From Akkermansiaceae bacterium (GTDB lineage: Bacteria > Verrucomicrobiota > Verrucomicrobiia > Verrucomicrobiales > Akkermansiaceae), in NCBI GenBank assembly GCA_023301765.1, contig JALZUC010000017.1:1-47783 (forward strand): a stretch of DNA of 47,783 nucleotides, in the 5' to 3' direction. The notes beneath the pieces were generated by a model. The model ran no database searches. It saw only the letters and a program-made list of their open reading frames with translations, and was not told the origin of the DNA. Positions 8,526 through 17,778 of this stretch are shown here, piece after piece. The stretch's first letter is position 1. Each line of letters starts with the position of its first letter. The position numbers were made by a program, and so were the translations under genes.

Positions 8526-9770
8526 TTACTGAGAGGCTGGGAGGTGTTGATTGATGTCTTCTTCGTTATGTCCTGCTGCGAGTAGTGTATTCCTTATTAC
8601 ATTCTGGTCATATTCATAAAAACCAGGGTCTTCGAATATAGTTAATTGTTCGTCTTTCGGTATCTGGGATAACACCGCTAGTCTGGCCGCTAGATCTTGT
8701 CTAGGATGATTGATTAGCTTTTGCATTAACTGGACGTTATAGTCGTGCTGATTCACATTGCCGTTAAGATTGCTTTTAAAGCTTTGGTATACATTAGCGT
8801 CTGGTCTTATGGTTAAAGCATTGGCTAGCACATCTATGCTTTCTTTATTTGATTCGAAATATTCTGCCGATAATTTGCCAATATCCTCGGTGCTAGCTAC
8901 TTTCCCATAACCTTCCATTAATGCGTTGATTGAATCATTATTGTGCAGTTTATTTCCATCCATGACCCACTGATAGGCTGATTCTGGCTCGAGTGCCGCC
9001 CAGTTTGAGAGTAGGTTAGTTAACCCTAGAGTCATTTTCTCGCCCTCATTCAGTGTTGCTTGGTGTTCGCTCAGCTTATTGATTACTTGTTGGTAAGGAA
9101 AGCCTTCAAGGTAAGTCATACGCTCTGAGTTTACTTCGTCACTCATGCGTGAGGAATCAATCAGGACTTTTACTAGGTCTTCCGGTGAAGATTTCATGGC
9201 TAAATGTAAAAAGTTTTCTGGGTAATCGATATTACCCTTATCATCCAACAAGTGTATTTTAGCCTGGTCATATGCGCTGCTAAAATCACTGTTTGCTGTG
9301 GCGCTAATAAGTTTCTTAAGTAGAAATACCTGAGAGTCTCTATGGGGGAGATTGTTACAGTAATTTATGGCCTGTTCAGGGTTCTGCTTATGCCAATATC
9401 CGAGGACTCTTAAATAAATTTTATTATCAGGGTAGGTGAGCCCTTTTAAACCTGACCGTGCTTCATATAATTTAAGGAGCTCAGGAATAGCTTCTGGGTC
9501 CGTCTTAGCGAGTATTGCATTAATTTTTGTAGGGTTATAATTGGAGCCCAGCTCAGCGATAATGGCTTGAAGCCCTGTGGTTACTGGCTTTTGACGAGTT
9601 TTTAATTTTCTGTAACCAGCCTCTTGTTGAGTAATGTTTGAGTTTACCCTTTGCTCTTTAATGGGTTTTTGTTCAGAGCGTTCTGCGCTAGATATTATTT
9701 GTTTTCCGTGGATTACCCATCCGGTTGTAACACCTATGATTAGTGTGATTATGTATAATGAATATTTCAT
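8526..9770 (-). CDS. Membrane-anchored helical-repeat protein, paralogue B
   Basis: 414 residues with the same design as the gene just downstream: an N-terminal anchor (MKYSLYIITLIIGVTTGWV), a basic linker, then a helical body. The shared blocks fall in the same order (GLTYPDNKI, the NLPHRDSQVF region, WAALEPESAYQWVMDGNK). Identity to paralogue A by eye is low to moderate, so the duplication is old. A perfect TATAAT lies only 3 nt upstream of the ATG, which would place the transcript start at or just inside the codon. Either translation starts on a leaderless message or the match is chance. Function unknown. Confidence 0.7.
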   Translation of the reverse strand: MKYSLYIITLIIGVTTGWVIHGKQIISSAERSEQKPIKEQRVNSNITQQEAGYRKLKTRQKPVTTGLQAIIAELGSNYNPTKINAILAKTDPEAIPELLKLYEARSGLKGLTYPDNKIYLRVLGYWHKQNPEQAINYCNNLPHRDSQVFLLKKLISATANSDFSSAYDQAKIHLLDDKGNIDYPENFLHLAMKSSPEDLVKVLIDSSRMSDEVNSERMTYLEGFPYQQVINKLSEHQATLNEGEKMTLGLTNLLSNWAALEPESAYQWVMDGNKLHNNDSINALMEGYGKVASTEDIGKLSAEYFESNKESIDVLANALTIRPDANVYQSFKSNLNGNVNQHDYNVQLMQKLINHPRQDLAARLAVLSQIPKDEQLTIFEDPGFYEYDQNVIRNTLLAAGHNEEDINQHLPASQ

Positions 9771-10263
9771 AAAATTATAGGATACTTGGTGATTAAACAG
9801 TTAAGCCTTGGGCTATTATCTGCAAGCGCACGCTCTCAGCATACTCTTATAGCGATCAAAAAACTGAATTTTGTGAAACTAATATCGGAATAGCTTCAGT
9901 ATTAAAATAGGTATTATAACTATTTTATAATTATCCAAACTTATGGTAAGCTGCTCTATATTAGCTGCTTATATGTTTATCGTGGGCGGAGCTCATACTC
10001 CCTCGTTCAGCGCGGGTGCATGATATGATTGGAGAATACTTCAAGGCGCAAATTCCGTACTACGGCATGCTGCGCTAAATAGAGTTCTTTTCATAGTTTG
10101 TGTGTTCCTTGGGTATCATTACCAATATCACATTTTAATGTGCCTAATTTTACGGAGTCCGGAAACTATGCTCCTTAGTTTAGGCTTTGGTTTACCAAGG
10201 TATCTAAGATCACTGCCTTAGCTGTAGTGGGTATATTGTTTTAGTGACGTTGTTTGTTCGTCA
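9771..10263. other. Gene-free region with an AT-rich inverted repeat and a GC-richer patch
   Basis: About 490 nt without a supported gene. A perfect 8-bp inverted repeat (TAAAATAG at 9903-9910, CTATTTTA at 9920-9927) lies upstream of the paralogue pair and may be regulatory. The stretch 9980-10075 is richer in GC than its surroundings and has short coding-like frames with stops (for example one ending IPYYGMLR), which could be a decayed gene. I see no recognisable family. Confidence 0.4.
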
Positions 10264-12219
10264 TTATTTAAGTCCATCTAAAGCTCTATAGATAGCATCC
10301 TTAACTGCTGGCTGATTAAGGTTTCCTAGATGCCCGCCCTGCGGAAATATAGTGAGTTGAGAGCTAGTAAAGTTACTCTTAAGCCATGTTATATCGCTGG
10401 CTTGGAGTAGGAAGTCATTCCTATTAGTTATGATACGGACTTTCTTCTGATCTCTTAGTTTTTGGGTATGATTTCTAAGATTCGCATGGCGAAGTATTTC
10501 GGCGATACTTCGTCCTTTTGTTTGGTAGTATGGTGCTGCGAATTTGTAGAAGTAATCTGTATATGAGTAATTCATGAGCTCTTGGTAGAGTGGCTCTCTT
10601 TTCCCTTTTGTGAGAGGGGTTTTAATGACCCCTTGGTTGTTACGAGTTTGAGTACTGTATAGAATATCACGGAGGCCTAGGCGGAATACTAGGCCTACTA
10701 GATACTTGGACTCAATGGCATCGAAAGTAAATTTTGGTTTCTGCCTCCTGTTGTGAAAGCTATTGGCAGCTGCCTTGTGCAGGGTATTGTTGACTCTCTG
10801 TTGTCGCGTGGTTTCAGGCCATTCCATAGGAGCTTGGATAAAGCTATCAAGTAGATTGGCTCCATAGATAAGGTTTACGGGCGAATTAACGGCGACATAG
10901 CGATCAAAACTAATGTAATCTGGGTCTTGTTTTCTATTTCTAATTGAGAGTTTAAGGCTCATATATCCACCCATTGACATACCGATAAGCGCTCTTTTGG
11001 TAAAACGAGCAGGGTGTTTTTTGACGAGGACTTTATCCATCTCTGTCATGGCTACTAATAAATCCCTGTTATCTGTAGGAGCGTAGGCTGGGAGGTCTGC
11101 TGTAGAGGCATTTTCCATAAACTCTGGATGAAAAATACTAGTAGTGCTCACTACGGAGTATCCTTCCTCATAGAGCATCTCTGCAAGTGTGAGGGAGATA
11201 TTTGCTACTCGGTGAGCAGCTAGACCAGGTAGAATGTAGACGAGGGGCGCTGGGTGTTTCTGGAGCCAGTAGTTTATTTCTAACTTTTTCCTAGTGGTAG
11301 GTATTTTAATTCTAACTTTGTTACTCTTTGCAAGGAATCTTCTGTCGTTAGGTGTAAAAGTAGCTGCAGCTAGGGTTTGTAAAGAGCTAGAGTCAATAGA
11401 GATTGGTTTATCATTACTGGGGAGATGCTGTTTACTAGTGTAGCTCCAGCCGTATTTAATAAAAGAATAAGCATCACTTTCTATTTCTAGAAGTTGATTG
11501 ATGAACTCACTAGAACTTGCGATTTTATCATATGTAGTAAGGTAGGCTGCAGAGCGGTAGGGTTGACTGGCGTAGGTTAATGGATCCGCGGCTCTGTCAG
11601 CAAAGAGGCTCACCGCATGCCTGTTGTCACTGGGGCCCAGGAGAGGAAGCATAACATAGGACTTAGGTTTCCAGCCCCATTTTGAAAAGGTCTGGTTAAA
11701 ATTAGCCTCGGATTTATTGACTCCCCACTTGGTTGCGGGGTCAAGTATGCCGCCTATGCCAACTGTGGTATTTGAAATGAAGCGCGTGGTTTCATCTTTT
11801 GCACCTGCCCACCGCCCTTGCAGTAGATTGTTTACCAATCTTCCTGGATAGGTAATGTTACGATCAAAATTTTTGATAGATCCTCTAACAGTTCGCGGGA
11901 CTACGGCTTTGTAGGTTCTGGCTGTGGGATTAATAACCCGTTTAAGGATCTGCTGGTTGACTGCCCATACGCGTCGATTAGTAGCTTCGTAGGGATCGTT
12001 GATGAATTCTGGTAATGGGGCTTTCTTTGAATACGATGCTACAGGTGTTACCTCCTTATCACATAACGGAGAACAAGCAGTAAGGATACTAGTGGCCAGA
12101 ATTAGACCAAATGTTGTTGGCGCCGATGAAGTTAACGGCAAAAGGAAACGAAAATCTAGGATGCGCAATGAGGTAGAGTGTTGTTGCGAGTATAATAATA
12201 AATATATGAGGGCGTGCAA
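10264..12219 (-). CDS. MlaA/VacJ-like lipoprotein fused to an alpha/beta hydrolase
   Basis: A two-part protein. Numbering is from the TTG at 12219. A signal segment ends in lipobox LTAC (C49), so it should be a lipoprotein. Residues 75-265 match MlaA/VacJ: NDPYEATNRRVWAVNQ, the NFDRNITYPGRLVNNLLQG helix and DPATKWGV, the ring-shaped outer-membrane component that removes phospholipids from the outer leaflet. Residues 310-650 are an alpha/beta hydrolase: a strand at VYILPGLAAH, nucleophile elbow GMSMGG (S415), and probable Asp and His near D602 and H630 (FPQGGHLG). The fusion suggests a lipid-trafficking lipoprotein with lipase or esterase activity (inference). The start is uncertain: there is no ATG before the lipobox, and a TTG at residue 18 is equally possible. 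Confidence 0.8.
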   Translation of the reverse strand: MHALIYLLLYSQQHSTSLRILDFRFLLPLTSSAPTTFGLILATSILTACSPLCDKEVTPVASYSKKAPLPEFINDPYEATNRRVWAVNQQILKRVINPTARTYKAVVPRTVRGSIKNFDRNITYPGRLVNNLLQGRWAGAKDETTRFISNTTVGIGGILDPATKWGVNKSEANFNQTFSKWGWKPKSYVMLPLLGPSDNRHAVSLFADRAADPLTYASQPYRSAAYLTTYDKIASSSEFINQLLEIESDAYSFIKYGWSYTSKQHLPSNDKPISIDSSSLQTLAAATFTPNDRRFLAKSNKVRIKIPTTRKKLEINYWLQKHPAPLVYILPGLAAHRVANISLTLAEMLYEEGYSVVSTTSIFHPEFMENASTADLPAYAPTDNRDLLVAMTEMDKVLVKKHPARFTKRALIGMSMGGYMSLKLSIRNRKQDPDYISFDRYVAVNSPVNLIYGANLLDSFIQAPMEWPETTRQQRVNNTLHKAAANSFHNRRQKPKFTFDAIESKYLVGLVFRLGLRDILYSTQTRNNQGVIKTPLTKGKREPLYQELMNYSYTDYFYKFAAPYYQTKGRSIAEILRHANLRNHTQKLRDQKKVRIITNRNDFLLQASDITWLKSNFTSSQLTIFPQGGHLGNLNQPAVKDAIYRALDGLK

Positions 12220-12268
12220 ATTATTTCTGCAGTCCTGTTAGAACCTTAAAAACCTAGAAAAGAAAGGG

Positions 12269-12296
12269 TTGAGTCAAATTCTTATTTGTGTAGATT
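12269..12296 (+). promoter_or_regulatory. Candidate promoter, probably leaderless, of the metalloprotease gene
   Basis: TTGAGT (12269-12274) and TAGATT (12291-12296), 16 nt apart. A start 7 nt past the -10 would fall on the A of the ATG at 12303, which predicts a leaderless mRNA. No ribosome-binding sequence lies in the gap. Confidence 0.45.
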
Positions 12297-12302
12297 TTAA
12301 TT

Positions 12303-15300
12303 ATGAGGATTTTTAATAATAAATTACTAATAGTTACTATTTTACTATTAGTCGTAGCTTTCATTTGGGTATTAATTCCCGCTGACGAGTTCGGGGGAAA
12401 GAAGTTATCAAGGGGGACTAAATCTAATACTAAAAAAAATGAAGCGAGGCAGACTATTACCTCTATTCCAGATAGAAAGAGGGTAGCGGCTGTAGTTGAA
12501 GATATACCTGGTGAGTTTAGCCCTGAAATGAGGGGTATTGTGCAGGGTATTCAGGCTGGACGCACTATTCATCTCCGCGTAGATGATTTTGAGGGTGAGT
12601 ATGTATTCCGGAGTATTGATATTACCGAGGACCGTTTTCAGATTTCTACTGGTCCTGAAAGTAAATATCCTGCCTCGTATGAGGTATTTGAGGGTCGCCA
12701 GATCCTGGAGGATGGCAGTTTAAGTTCTGAGGCAAAACTCGCTGTAGTAAACGATACTTTATCGATCGCCTTCACTAATGAGAAGGGGGACTTTCTCATC
12801 GAAAGAAATGAAGACGGCGAAATGGTGGCTATTCAGCTAACTAGTACAAGCCCTGATTCTAAACTTGGGGCTTGGGTCTGCCAACATAATGAGGGTATCC
12901 ATGGCATATCTGATAATTCAGATAATGCAGTTAATCCAGTCACTAATGATATAGAGATTGTGTTAGGAACTGAAGTAGATACGTCAGTTCCAGAAATTTC
13001 TCAGGCATTAACTAGCGAGCCGTTTTACCGTCTGGGCAAGGATTACGATGCCTCACTTAGAGATATATCTATGTTGATGGTTTCTGGCTCTACTCAAACA
13101 GGTTCTAATACAAGTGCTAACTTAAGTACCCGCGCGGCATCCTATTTTACTTACACTGCATTTGTAGCAGATATATACGAGAGGCAGTTAGGCCTTCGTC
13201 TACAGCTGCAAGAACTAATATTAATTGCTGAGGGTTCGGGTCAACCTGACGTGGAATTACCTTCAAATGAAATAGATTTAAATGGTAATACCTCATTGCG
13301 TGAACTTAATGTCGTAAGTGACTGGTGCGCAATGTATAGACCTCAAGAAACGTATCAGTGGGGGCATGCAACGGCGTGGACAAATGTAGGAGGAGCTCCA
13401 AGCGGAACGGTAGGCCTGGCCTTTGTTGCTAGCTATGGTTTTAGCACTTCTGGTCTTTCAGTGAATGAACGAAATTTTACTTGGCAGGTATTAATCCATG
13501 AGCTTGGGCATAATGTGGGGGCAGCTCATACCAGTGGCGGGGCGATGAATTCTAGTCTTCTTTTTTCTCAGCCTGAATCTTTCTTTAATGAAAGTGAGGA
13601 TGGTTCATTTACAGCAGCGAAGCAAATTTACGACTATATGTCACCGTCAAATAGGGCGTTTGTTACTGGACCTGCTGATTTGCGGAATCCCGATGAAATG
13701 CCTTTTGCTGTGGATGATTTTATTTCAACTCCCACGAATACGCCTGTTACATTTACCCCTTTGCAAAATGATCTACAGGCAACACCACTTTTTGGAATTA
13801 CGAATAACCTGAGATTAGTTGAGGCTGGGCAGATCTTTCCAAAAGCTGCTGGCTCACTGACAATTTTAGATGATGAGATTACTTTTAGTCCAGCATCTGG
13901 TTATACTGGGAGAGTTTGGTTTACTTACACCTTGGGTGGTAACGTTGGTAATGGTGGCCGTGGTTGGCTGCACTCAGCAGATGTAGTTATAACCGTCGGT
14001 GGAAATAATTCTGACCCGGATCAAAACCCTCCAATCAGTATAACAAATGATATCGTAAGAACTGATTTTTCTGGTGATGTGCGTTTAAATCCTTTGCTGA
14101 ATGATGAAGGTGTAGGGAGACTCTGGGCAGAAGGCGTTGATGCTATTAACTCTATTACGCCCACAGGAACGGCTCAAAGTTACTCAGAAGGGGCATTTTC
14201 TTTAGTGAGTGCACAGGTGCTAACAGGTAATGGATCTGTTAGCCTAGAAACTGCTAATGTCACGCGTAACGGATTGGCTTCGAGGGGTAATACAGGCTAT
14301 TTAGTCTACACGCCGAGTGCTAATGAACCAAATGTAGTGCAAATCCAATACACGGTGCGAGATGCCAATGGAAATCAGGCTACAGGGATGATTAGTCTTG
14401 TTACAAGTGATGCGGTGTCAATCTCCACGAATACATCCATGCTAAGTGAGCCTGAGGGGAGAGTAGCCACAATTCTAATATCACGAACAGGTCTGACTTC
14501 TAGCCCTGAGCGGATTAATTTTTCAATTAGTGGTGAAGTAGATTTGACTGGAGGGAATAGTGATGTGGCTATAGCGGGGTTTGAGACATTTGATGCTAGC
14601 AGCGGCAACGGAGAGATAACAATCCCTGCTGGCCAATCATCTGCAGTACTCCAAGTATCTGCAATGCAAGATTCTATAATAGAAGGTAGTGAAGTATTAA
14701 CTATTACTTTAACCGGCTCTGAAAATCTTGTGACTAATACAGGGTCAGATACCATAAATTTGATTATTAGAGATGCTGTAGGCGTAATTTTTAGCGAAAA
14801 TTTTGAAAACTTTCCAATGGGCACTGGCCTAGCTAATGGATGGAATAATGAGGATACATCACCGGGTGTTTGGACAGCTGATAGTGATGGAACTCCAAGT
14901 AACAATACTGGACCAAGCGTGGATAATACCACAGGAACAGCCAATGGAACATATCTCTACCGCGAGGCAACAAATAACCCTAACCAACAGGCCGATTTAA
15001 CAAGTCCTGTGATTGATCTTACCGGGACTAATGAACCTACACTTGAGTTTTATTATCACCGATTTGGAGTTAATCTGGGAAATCTACATGTGGATGTATT
15101 TTCTGCCGGTGTTTGGCAAACTAATGTAATGCCTGCGTTAACCGGCCAACAACAGATCTCGTCAGATGCTGCTTGGATCCGGTCTAGTATAGATATTAGC
15201 AATTTTAAGACTCCTGACTTTCAAATCCGGTTCCGAGGACTAACCACATCAGGATTTCAGGGTGACATGGCTATTGATGATGTAGCTATTATTGACTCGC

Positions 15301-16019
15301 GGGTGCTTGCTACTGAATCACCAGTTATCGAAGGTCAGCCTGTAACGGTGGACGTATTGCCTGGTGGTTCGGCTTATTTCTCTGTGGCAGCGATGGCTTT
15401 CCCCTCACCTACCTATCAATGGAGAAGAAATGGACAGGCTATTCCAAATGCAACGCGTTCATCATATTATATCCAAGGTGTCTCTCAATCAGATGTAGGG
15501 CAATACACGTGTGTAGTTACTAGCGGGCTTTCAGTGACAAGCCTAGCGGGTATTCTCTCTATAGGTGTAGAGGATACAGATGGTGATGGCTTGGATGATG
15601 CTTGGGAAAGATCCTTCTTTGGCGATATAGATGAGCTGGGAACTAGTGACTCTGATAATGATGGAGTTGTTAATTTACTCGAGCGTGCCTTCGGTACCGC
15701 TCCAAATGAAAGTAGTGATAAATCACTGCCTACTGCCGCCATTATGGAGAATGCTGAGGGTGATTTTTTATCACTTACGTATAGGCGACTAGAAGGAGGA
15801 GCAGGGACTACTGGTGTAAATTATACTATAGGAGGTATCCGCTATACCGTAGAGTATGATTCTGATTTGGTGGGTCCATGGAGTAGTGGAGATATTATAC
15901 AAATTGGGTCTGCCGTGAGTAATGGAGATGGCACGGAGACCGTCACTGTGCGGGTTCCTTCTGTTGTAGCTGATGGTAACACATTATTTATGCGCGTTAT
16001 GATCACCCCTGCGCTATGA
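12303..16019 (+). CDS. Large multidomain secreted metzincin metalloprotease
   Basis: 1238 residues. A hydrophobic segment at 7-24 is a signal or anchor. Residues 60-230 look like a propeptide. The metzincin domain (about 245-455, reprolysin-like) has HELGHNVGAAH: H399, H403 and H409 as zinc ligands and E400 as catalytic base; M415 or the Met in YDYMSP may be the Met-turn. Accessory modules follow: two cadherin-like beta domains (465-700), a Calx-beta repeat (705-825), a MAM/laminin-G-like domain (830-1000, ending GDMAIDDVAIID), an Ig-like domain (1004-1088, YQWRRNG and GQYTCVV), and calcium-binding DTDGDGLDD / DSDNDG repeats (1091-1130). The C-terminal 90 residues resemble a Verrucomicrobia surface-protein end. 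It probably degrades proteins or glycoproteins outside the cell. It converges on frr. Confidence 0.85.
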   Translation: MRIFNNKLLIVTILLLVVAFIWVLIPADEFGGKKLSRGTKSNTKKNEARQTITSIPDRKRVAAVVEDIPGEFSPEMRGIVQGIQAGRTIHLRVDDFEGEYVFRSIDITEDRFQISTGPESKYPASYEVFEGRQILEDGSLSSEAKLAVVNDTLSIAFTNEKGDFLIERNEDGEMVAIQLTSTSPDSKLGAWVCQHNEGIHGISDNSDNAVNPVTNDIEIVLGTEVDTSVPEISQALTSEPFYRLGKDYDASLRDISMLMVSGSTQTGSNTSANLSTRAASYFTYTAFVADIYERQLGLRLQLQELILIAEGSGQPDVELPSNEIDLNGNTSLRELNVVSDWCAMYRPQETYQWGHATAWTNVGGAPSGTVGLAFVASYGFSTSGLSVNERNFTWQVLIHELGHNVGAAHTSGGAMNSSLLFSQPESFFNESEDGSFTAAKQIYDYMSPSNRAFVTGPADLRNPDEMPFAVDDFISTPTNTPVTFTPLQNDLQATPLFGITNNLRLVEAGQIFPKAAGSLTILDDEITFSPASGYTGRVWFTYTLGGNVGNGGRGWLHSADVVITVGGNNSDPDQNPPISITNDIVRTDFSGDVRLNPLLNDEGVGRLWAEGVDAINSITPTGTAQSYSEGAFSLVSAQVLTGNGSVSLETANVTRNGLASRGNTGYLVYTPSANEPNVVQIQYTVRDANGNQATGMISLVTSDAVSISTNTSMLSEPEGRVATILISRTGLTSSPERINFSISGEVDLTGGNSDVAIAGFETFDASSGNGEITIPAGQSSAVLQVSAMQDSIIEGSEVLTITLTGSENLVTNTGSDTINLIIRDAVGVIFSENFENFPMGTGLANGWNNEDTSPGVWTADSDGTPSNNTGPSVDNTTGTANGTYLYREATNNPNQQADLTSPVIDLTGTNEPTLEFYYHRFGVNLGNLHVDVFSAGVWQTNVMPALTGQQQISSDAAWIRSSIDISNFKTPDFQIRFRGLTTSGFQGDMAIDDVAIIDSRVLATESPVIEGQPVTVDVLPGGSAYFSVAAMAFPSPTYQWRRNGQAIPNATRSSYYIQGVSQSDVGQYTCVVTSGLSVTSLAGILSIGVEDTDGDGLDDAWERSFFGDIDELGTSDSDNDGVVNLLERAFGTAPNESSDKSLPTAAIMENAEGDFLSLTYRRLEGGAGTTGVNYTIGGIRYTVEYDSDLVGPWSSGDIIQIGSAVSNGDGTETVTVRVPSVVADGNTLFMRVMITPAL

Positions 16020-16126
16020 TGTAAAACTGGCTACACAGAGTGCAATGATGATGTACCGACAGCAGAGAAAAGGCATAAGACGAAATGATTTTTTATCTAA
16101 ATCGCTAGATAGGTAATCTAAGATTT

Positions 16127-16160
16127 AAAAAATACCCCTACGAGCACTCTCGCAAGGGTA
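16127..16160 (-). terminator. Strong intrinsic terminator of pyrH-frr
   Basis: Read on the minus strand, a 12-bp stem (TACCCTTGCGAG with CTCGTAGGGGTA, two G-U pairs) closes loop AGTG and is followed by six T. It lies 36 nt past the frr stop. Confidence 0.85.
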
Positions 16161-16195
16161 AGGTTTAATTAGCCCACTGGTGTGACTTTATGAGT

Positions 16196-16762
16196 CTAAA
16201 CAGTCATTAGTTCTTTTTCCTTTGATGCTAAATGTTCATCAATCTCTTTGATAAACTTATTGGTAAGCTCTTGCACGTTTTCTTCAAAGTCATGCTGACC
16301 ATCCTCAGTGATTTCATTAGCAGTCTTCATTTTCTTAGCAGAGTCCATCCCATCTTTACGGCAGCCACGTACGCGGACTCGGCCTTCTTCAGCGAGTGAT
16401 TTAACCACCTTTACCAGATCCTTACGACGCTCTTCAGATAGTTCAGGTACTGGGAGGCGTAGGTGCTTACCTTCATTAGATGGGTTAAGGCCCAGCTTGC
16501 TCTCGATAATAGCTTTCTCGATGTCTTTAGTAGTAGATGGGTCAAATGGCTGCACTACGATCATCCGGGGCTCTGGTACGGTGATAACGGCTAGGCCTTT
16601 GAGTTTCATAGAGCTGCCGTAGCTAGAGACGGTTACATCAAGGTTTTCTACCAATGCTGGACTGGCCTTACCGGTACGGACGGCGGCAAATTCATGAATA
16701 ATGTATTCAACGGCTTTTTGCATGTTTTGCTCAGTTTCTAGTATGCTGGTATCTGGATCCAT
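16196..16762 (-). CDS. frr: Ribosome recycling factor
   Basis: RRF splits post-termination ribosomes together with EF-G. The 188-residue protein has the family pattern: an N-terminal helix (MQKAVEYIIHEFAAVRTGKA), the beta-rich domain II (GLAVITVPEPRMIVVQPFDPS), and the C-terminal helices beginning LSEERRKDLVKVVKSLAEEG. The usual RVRNIRRDA segment is RVRGCRKDGMDSAKK here, a small deviation inside the ribosome-contacting helix. It follows pyrH after 39 nt, the order found in many bacteria, though rpsB and tsf are absent from this window. A terminator follows. Confidence 0.96.
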   Translation of the reverse strand: MDPDTSILETEQNMQKAVEYIIHEFAAVRTGKASPALVENLDVTVSSYGSSMKLKGLAVITVPEPRMIVVQPFDPSTTKDIEKAIIESKLGLNPSNEGKHLRLPVPELSEERRKDLVKVVKSLAEEGRVRVRGCRKDGMDSAKKMKTANEITEDGQHDFEENVQELTNKFIKEIDEHLASKEKELMTV

Positions 16763-16801
16763 AGTTCAAGTATTGGGTGTTAGATTTTAAAATTAGAGAG
16801 G

Positions 16802-17536
16802 CTATCCTTTGTGAATAAGAGTTCCGATATCATCACCTGCGAGTGCCTTGGTGATATTACCGTCACCGTTGATATCAAATACAATAATAGGAATATCGTT
16901 ATCTTGGCACAAGGTAAACGCAGTGGAGTCCATCACCATTAAATTCTTACTCAGGCACTCACTAAATTTGACTGTATCATAGCGGACAGCTTTTGGGTTT
17001 TTCTTTGGGTCCGAACAGTAGACACCATCTACCATAGTAGCTTTCATGATAGCATCTGCATTCATTTCACTAGCACGTAACGCCGCTGTTGTGTCTGTGG
17101 AGAAAAATGGGCTACCAGTTCCTGCGGCAAAGATTACTACAGTCTTCGCCGTAAGCTGGCGATCGGCCTTACGGCGAATAAACGGTTCAGCGACGTTTTT
17201 CATCTCAATAGCAGACTGCACGATACATGGCACATCTTCTGCCTCAAGAGCACTTTGAAGCGCGAGAGCATTCATGACAGTAGCCATCATACCTACATAG
17301 TCTGCCGTTGCTCGGTCCATACCGCGTGCACTAGCAGATGCACCACGCCAGAAGTTACCGCCACCGCAGACCACGCCGATTTCTATATCTTTATTCGTTG
17401 CCTTCTTAATCTCTTTAGCCACACGTTCTACAATTTCAGGGGAGATATTATCTTGGCTACCTGGTTCTCTCAGGGCCTCGCCACTAAGTTTTAAAATAAC
17501 ACGCTTAAAATTTCGATCTTGTTGGCAGCTACTCAT
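16802..17536 (-). CDS. pyrH: UMP kinase
   Basis: Bacterial UMP kinase (amino-acid-kinase fold, hexameric), phosphorylating UMP to UDP. The start of the fold is FKRVILKLSGEAL; GVVCGGGNFWRG is the phosphate-binding loop; FFSTDTTAALRASE and the KATMVDGVY(C)SDPKKNP block contact ATP. From ATG 17536 the product is 244 residues, the usual length. A TTG 66 nt upstream would add a hydrophobic leader unknown in this cytosolic enzyme, so I reject it. pyrH leads a two-gene unit with frr. Confidence 0.96.
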   Translation of the reverse strand: MSSCQQDRNFKRVILKLSGEALREPGSQDNISPEIVERVAKEIKKATNKDIEIGVVCGGGNFWRGASASARGMDRATADYVGMMATVMNALALQSALEAEDVPCIVQSAIEMKNVAEPFIRRKADRQLTAKTVVIFAAGTGSPFFSTDTTAALRASEMNADAIMKATMVDGVYCSDPKKNPKAVRYDTVKFSECLSKNLMVMDSTAFTLCQDNDIPIIVFDINGDGNITKALAGDDIGTLIHKG

Positions 17537-17778
17537 GGTCTTGAAAGTGAGAATCAAGAATGAGGAATAAAGAGTCAAGAAGCGAATAGTAAAGCTAGTC
17601 AATGGGGGTGCTTAATAGCTCACACAGCGAGTAGGTAGATCTTTCTGTAGGTCTCGCGCCTTAACTGCTCAACCTATGTAAAATAAAGGCTGCCAGCTTT
17701 TACAGAGTTAAGCTGCCCGATTTTTGAAGTTACGATCACACTCTAGACCTCTCTAATTTATGGATCTAGATATGCGAC

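Noticed and set aside
17685-17705. Terminator-like AAAGGCTGCCAGCTTTT downstream of the DUF1552 region
   Set aside because: The arms pair imperfectly and leave too small a loop.
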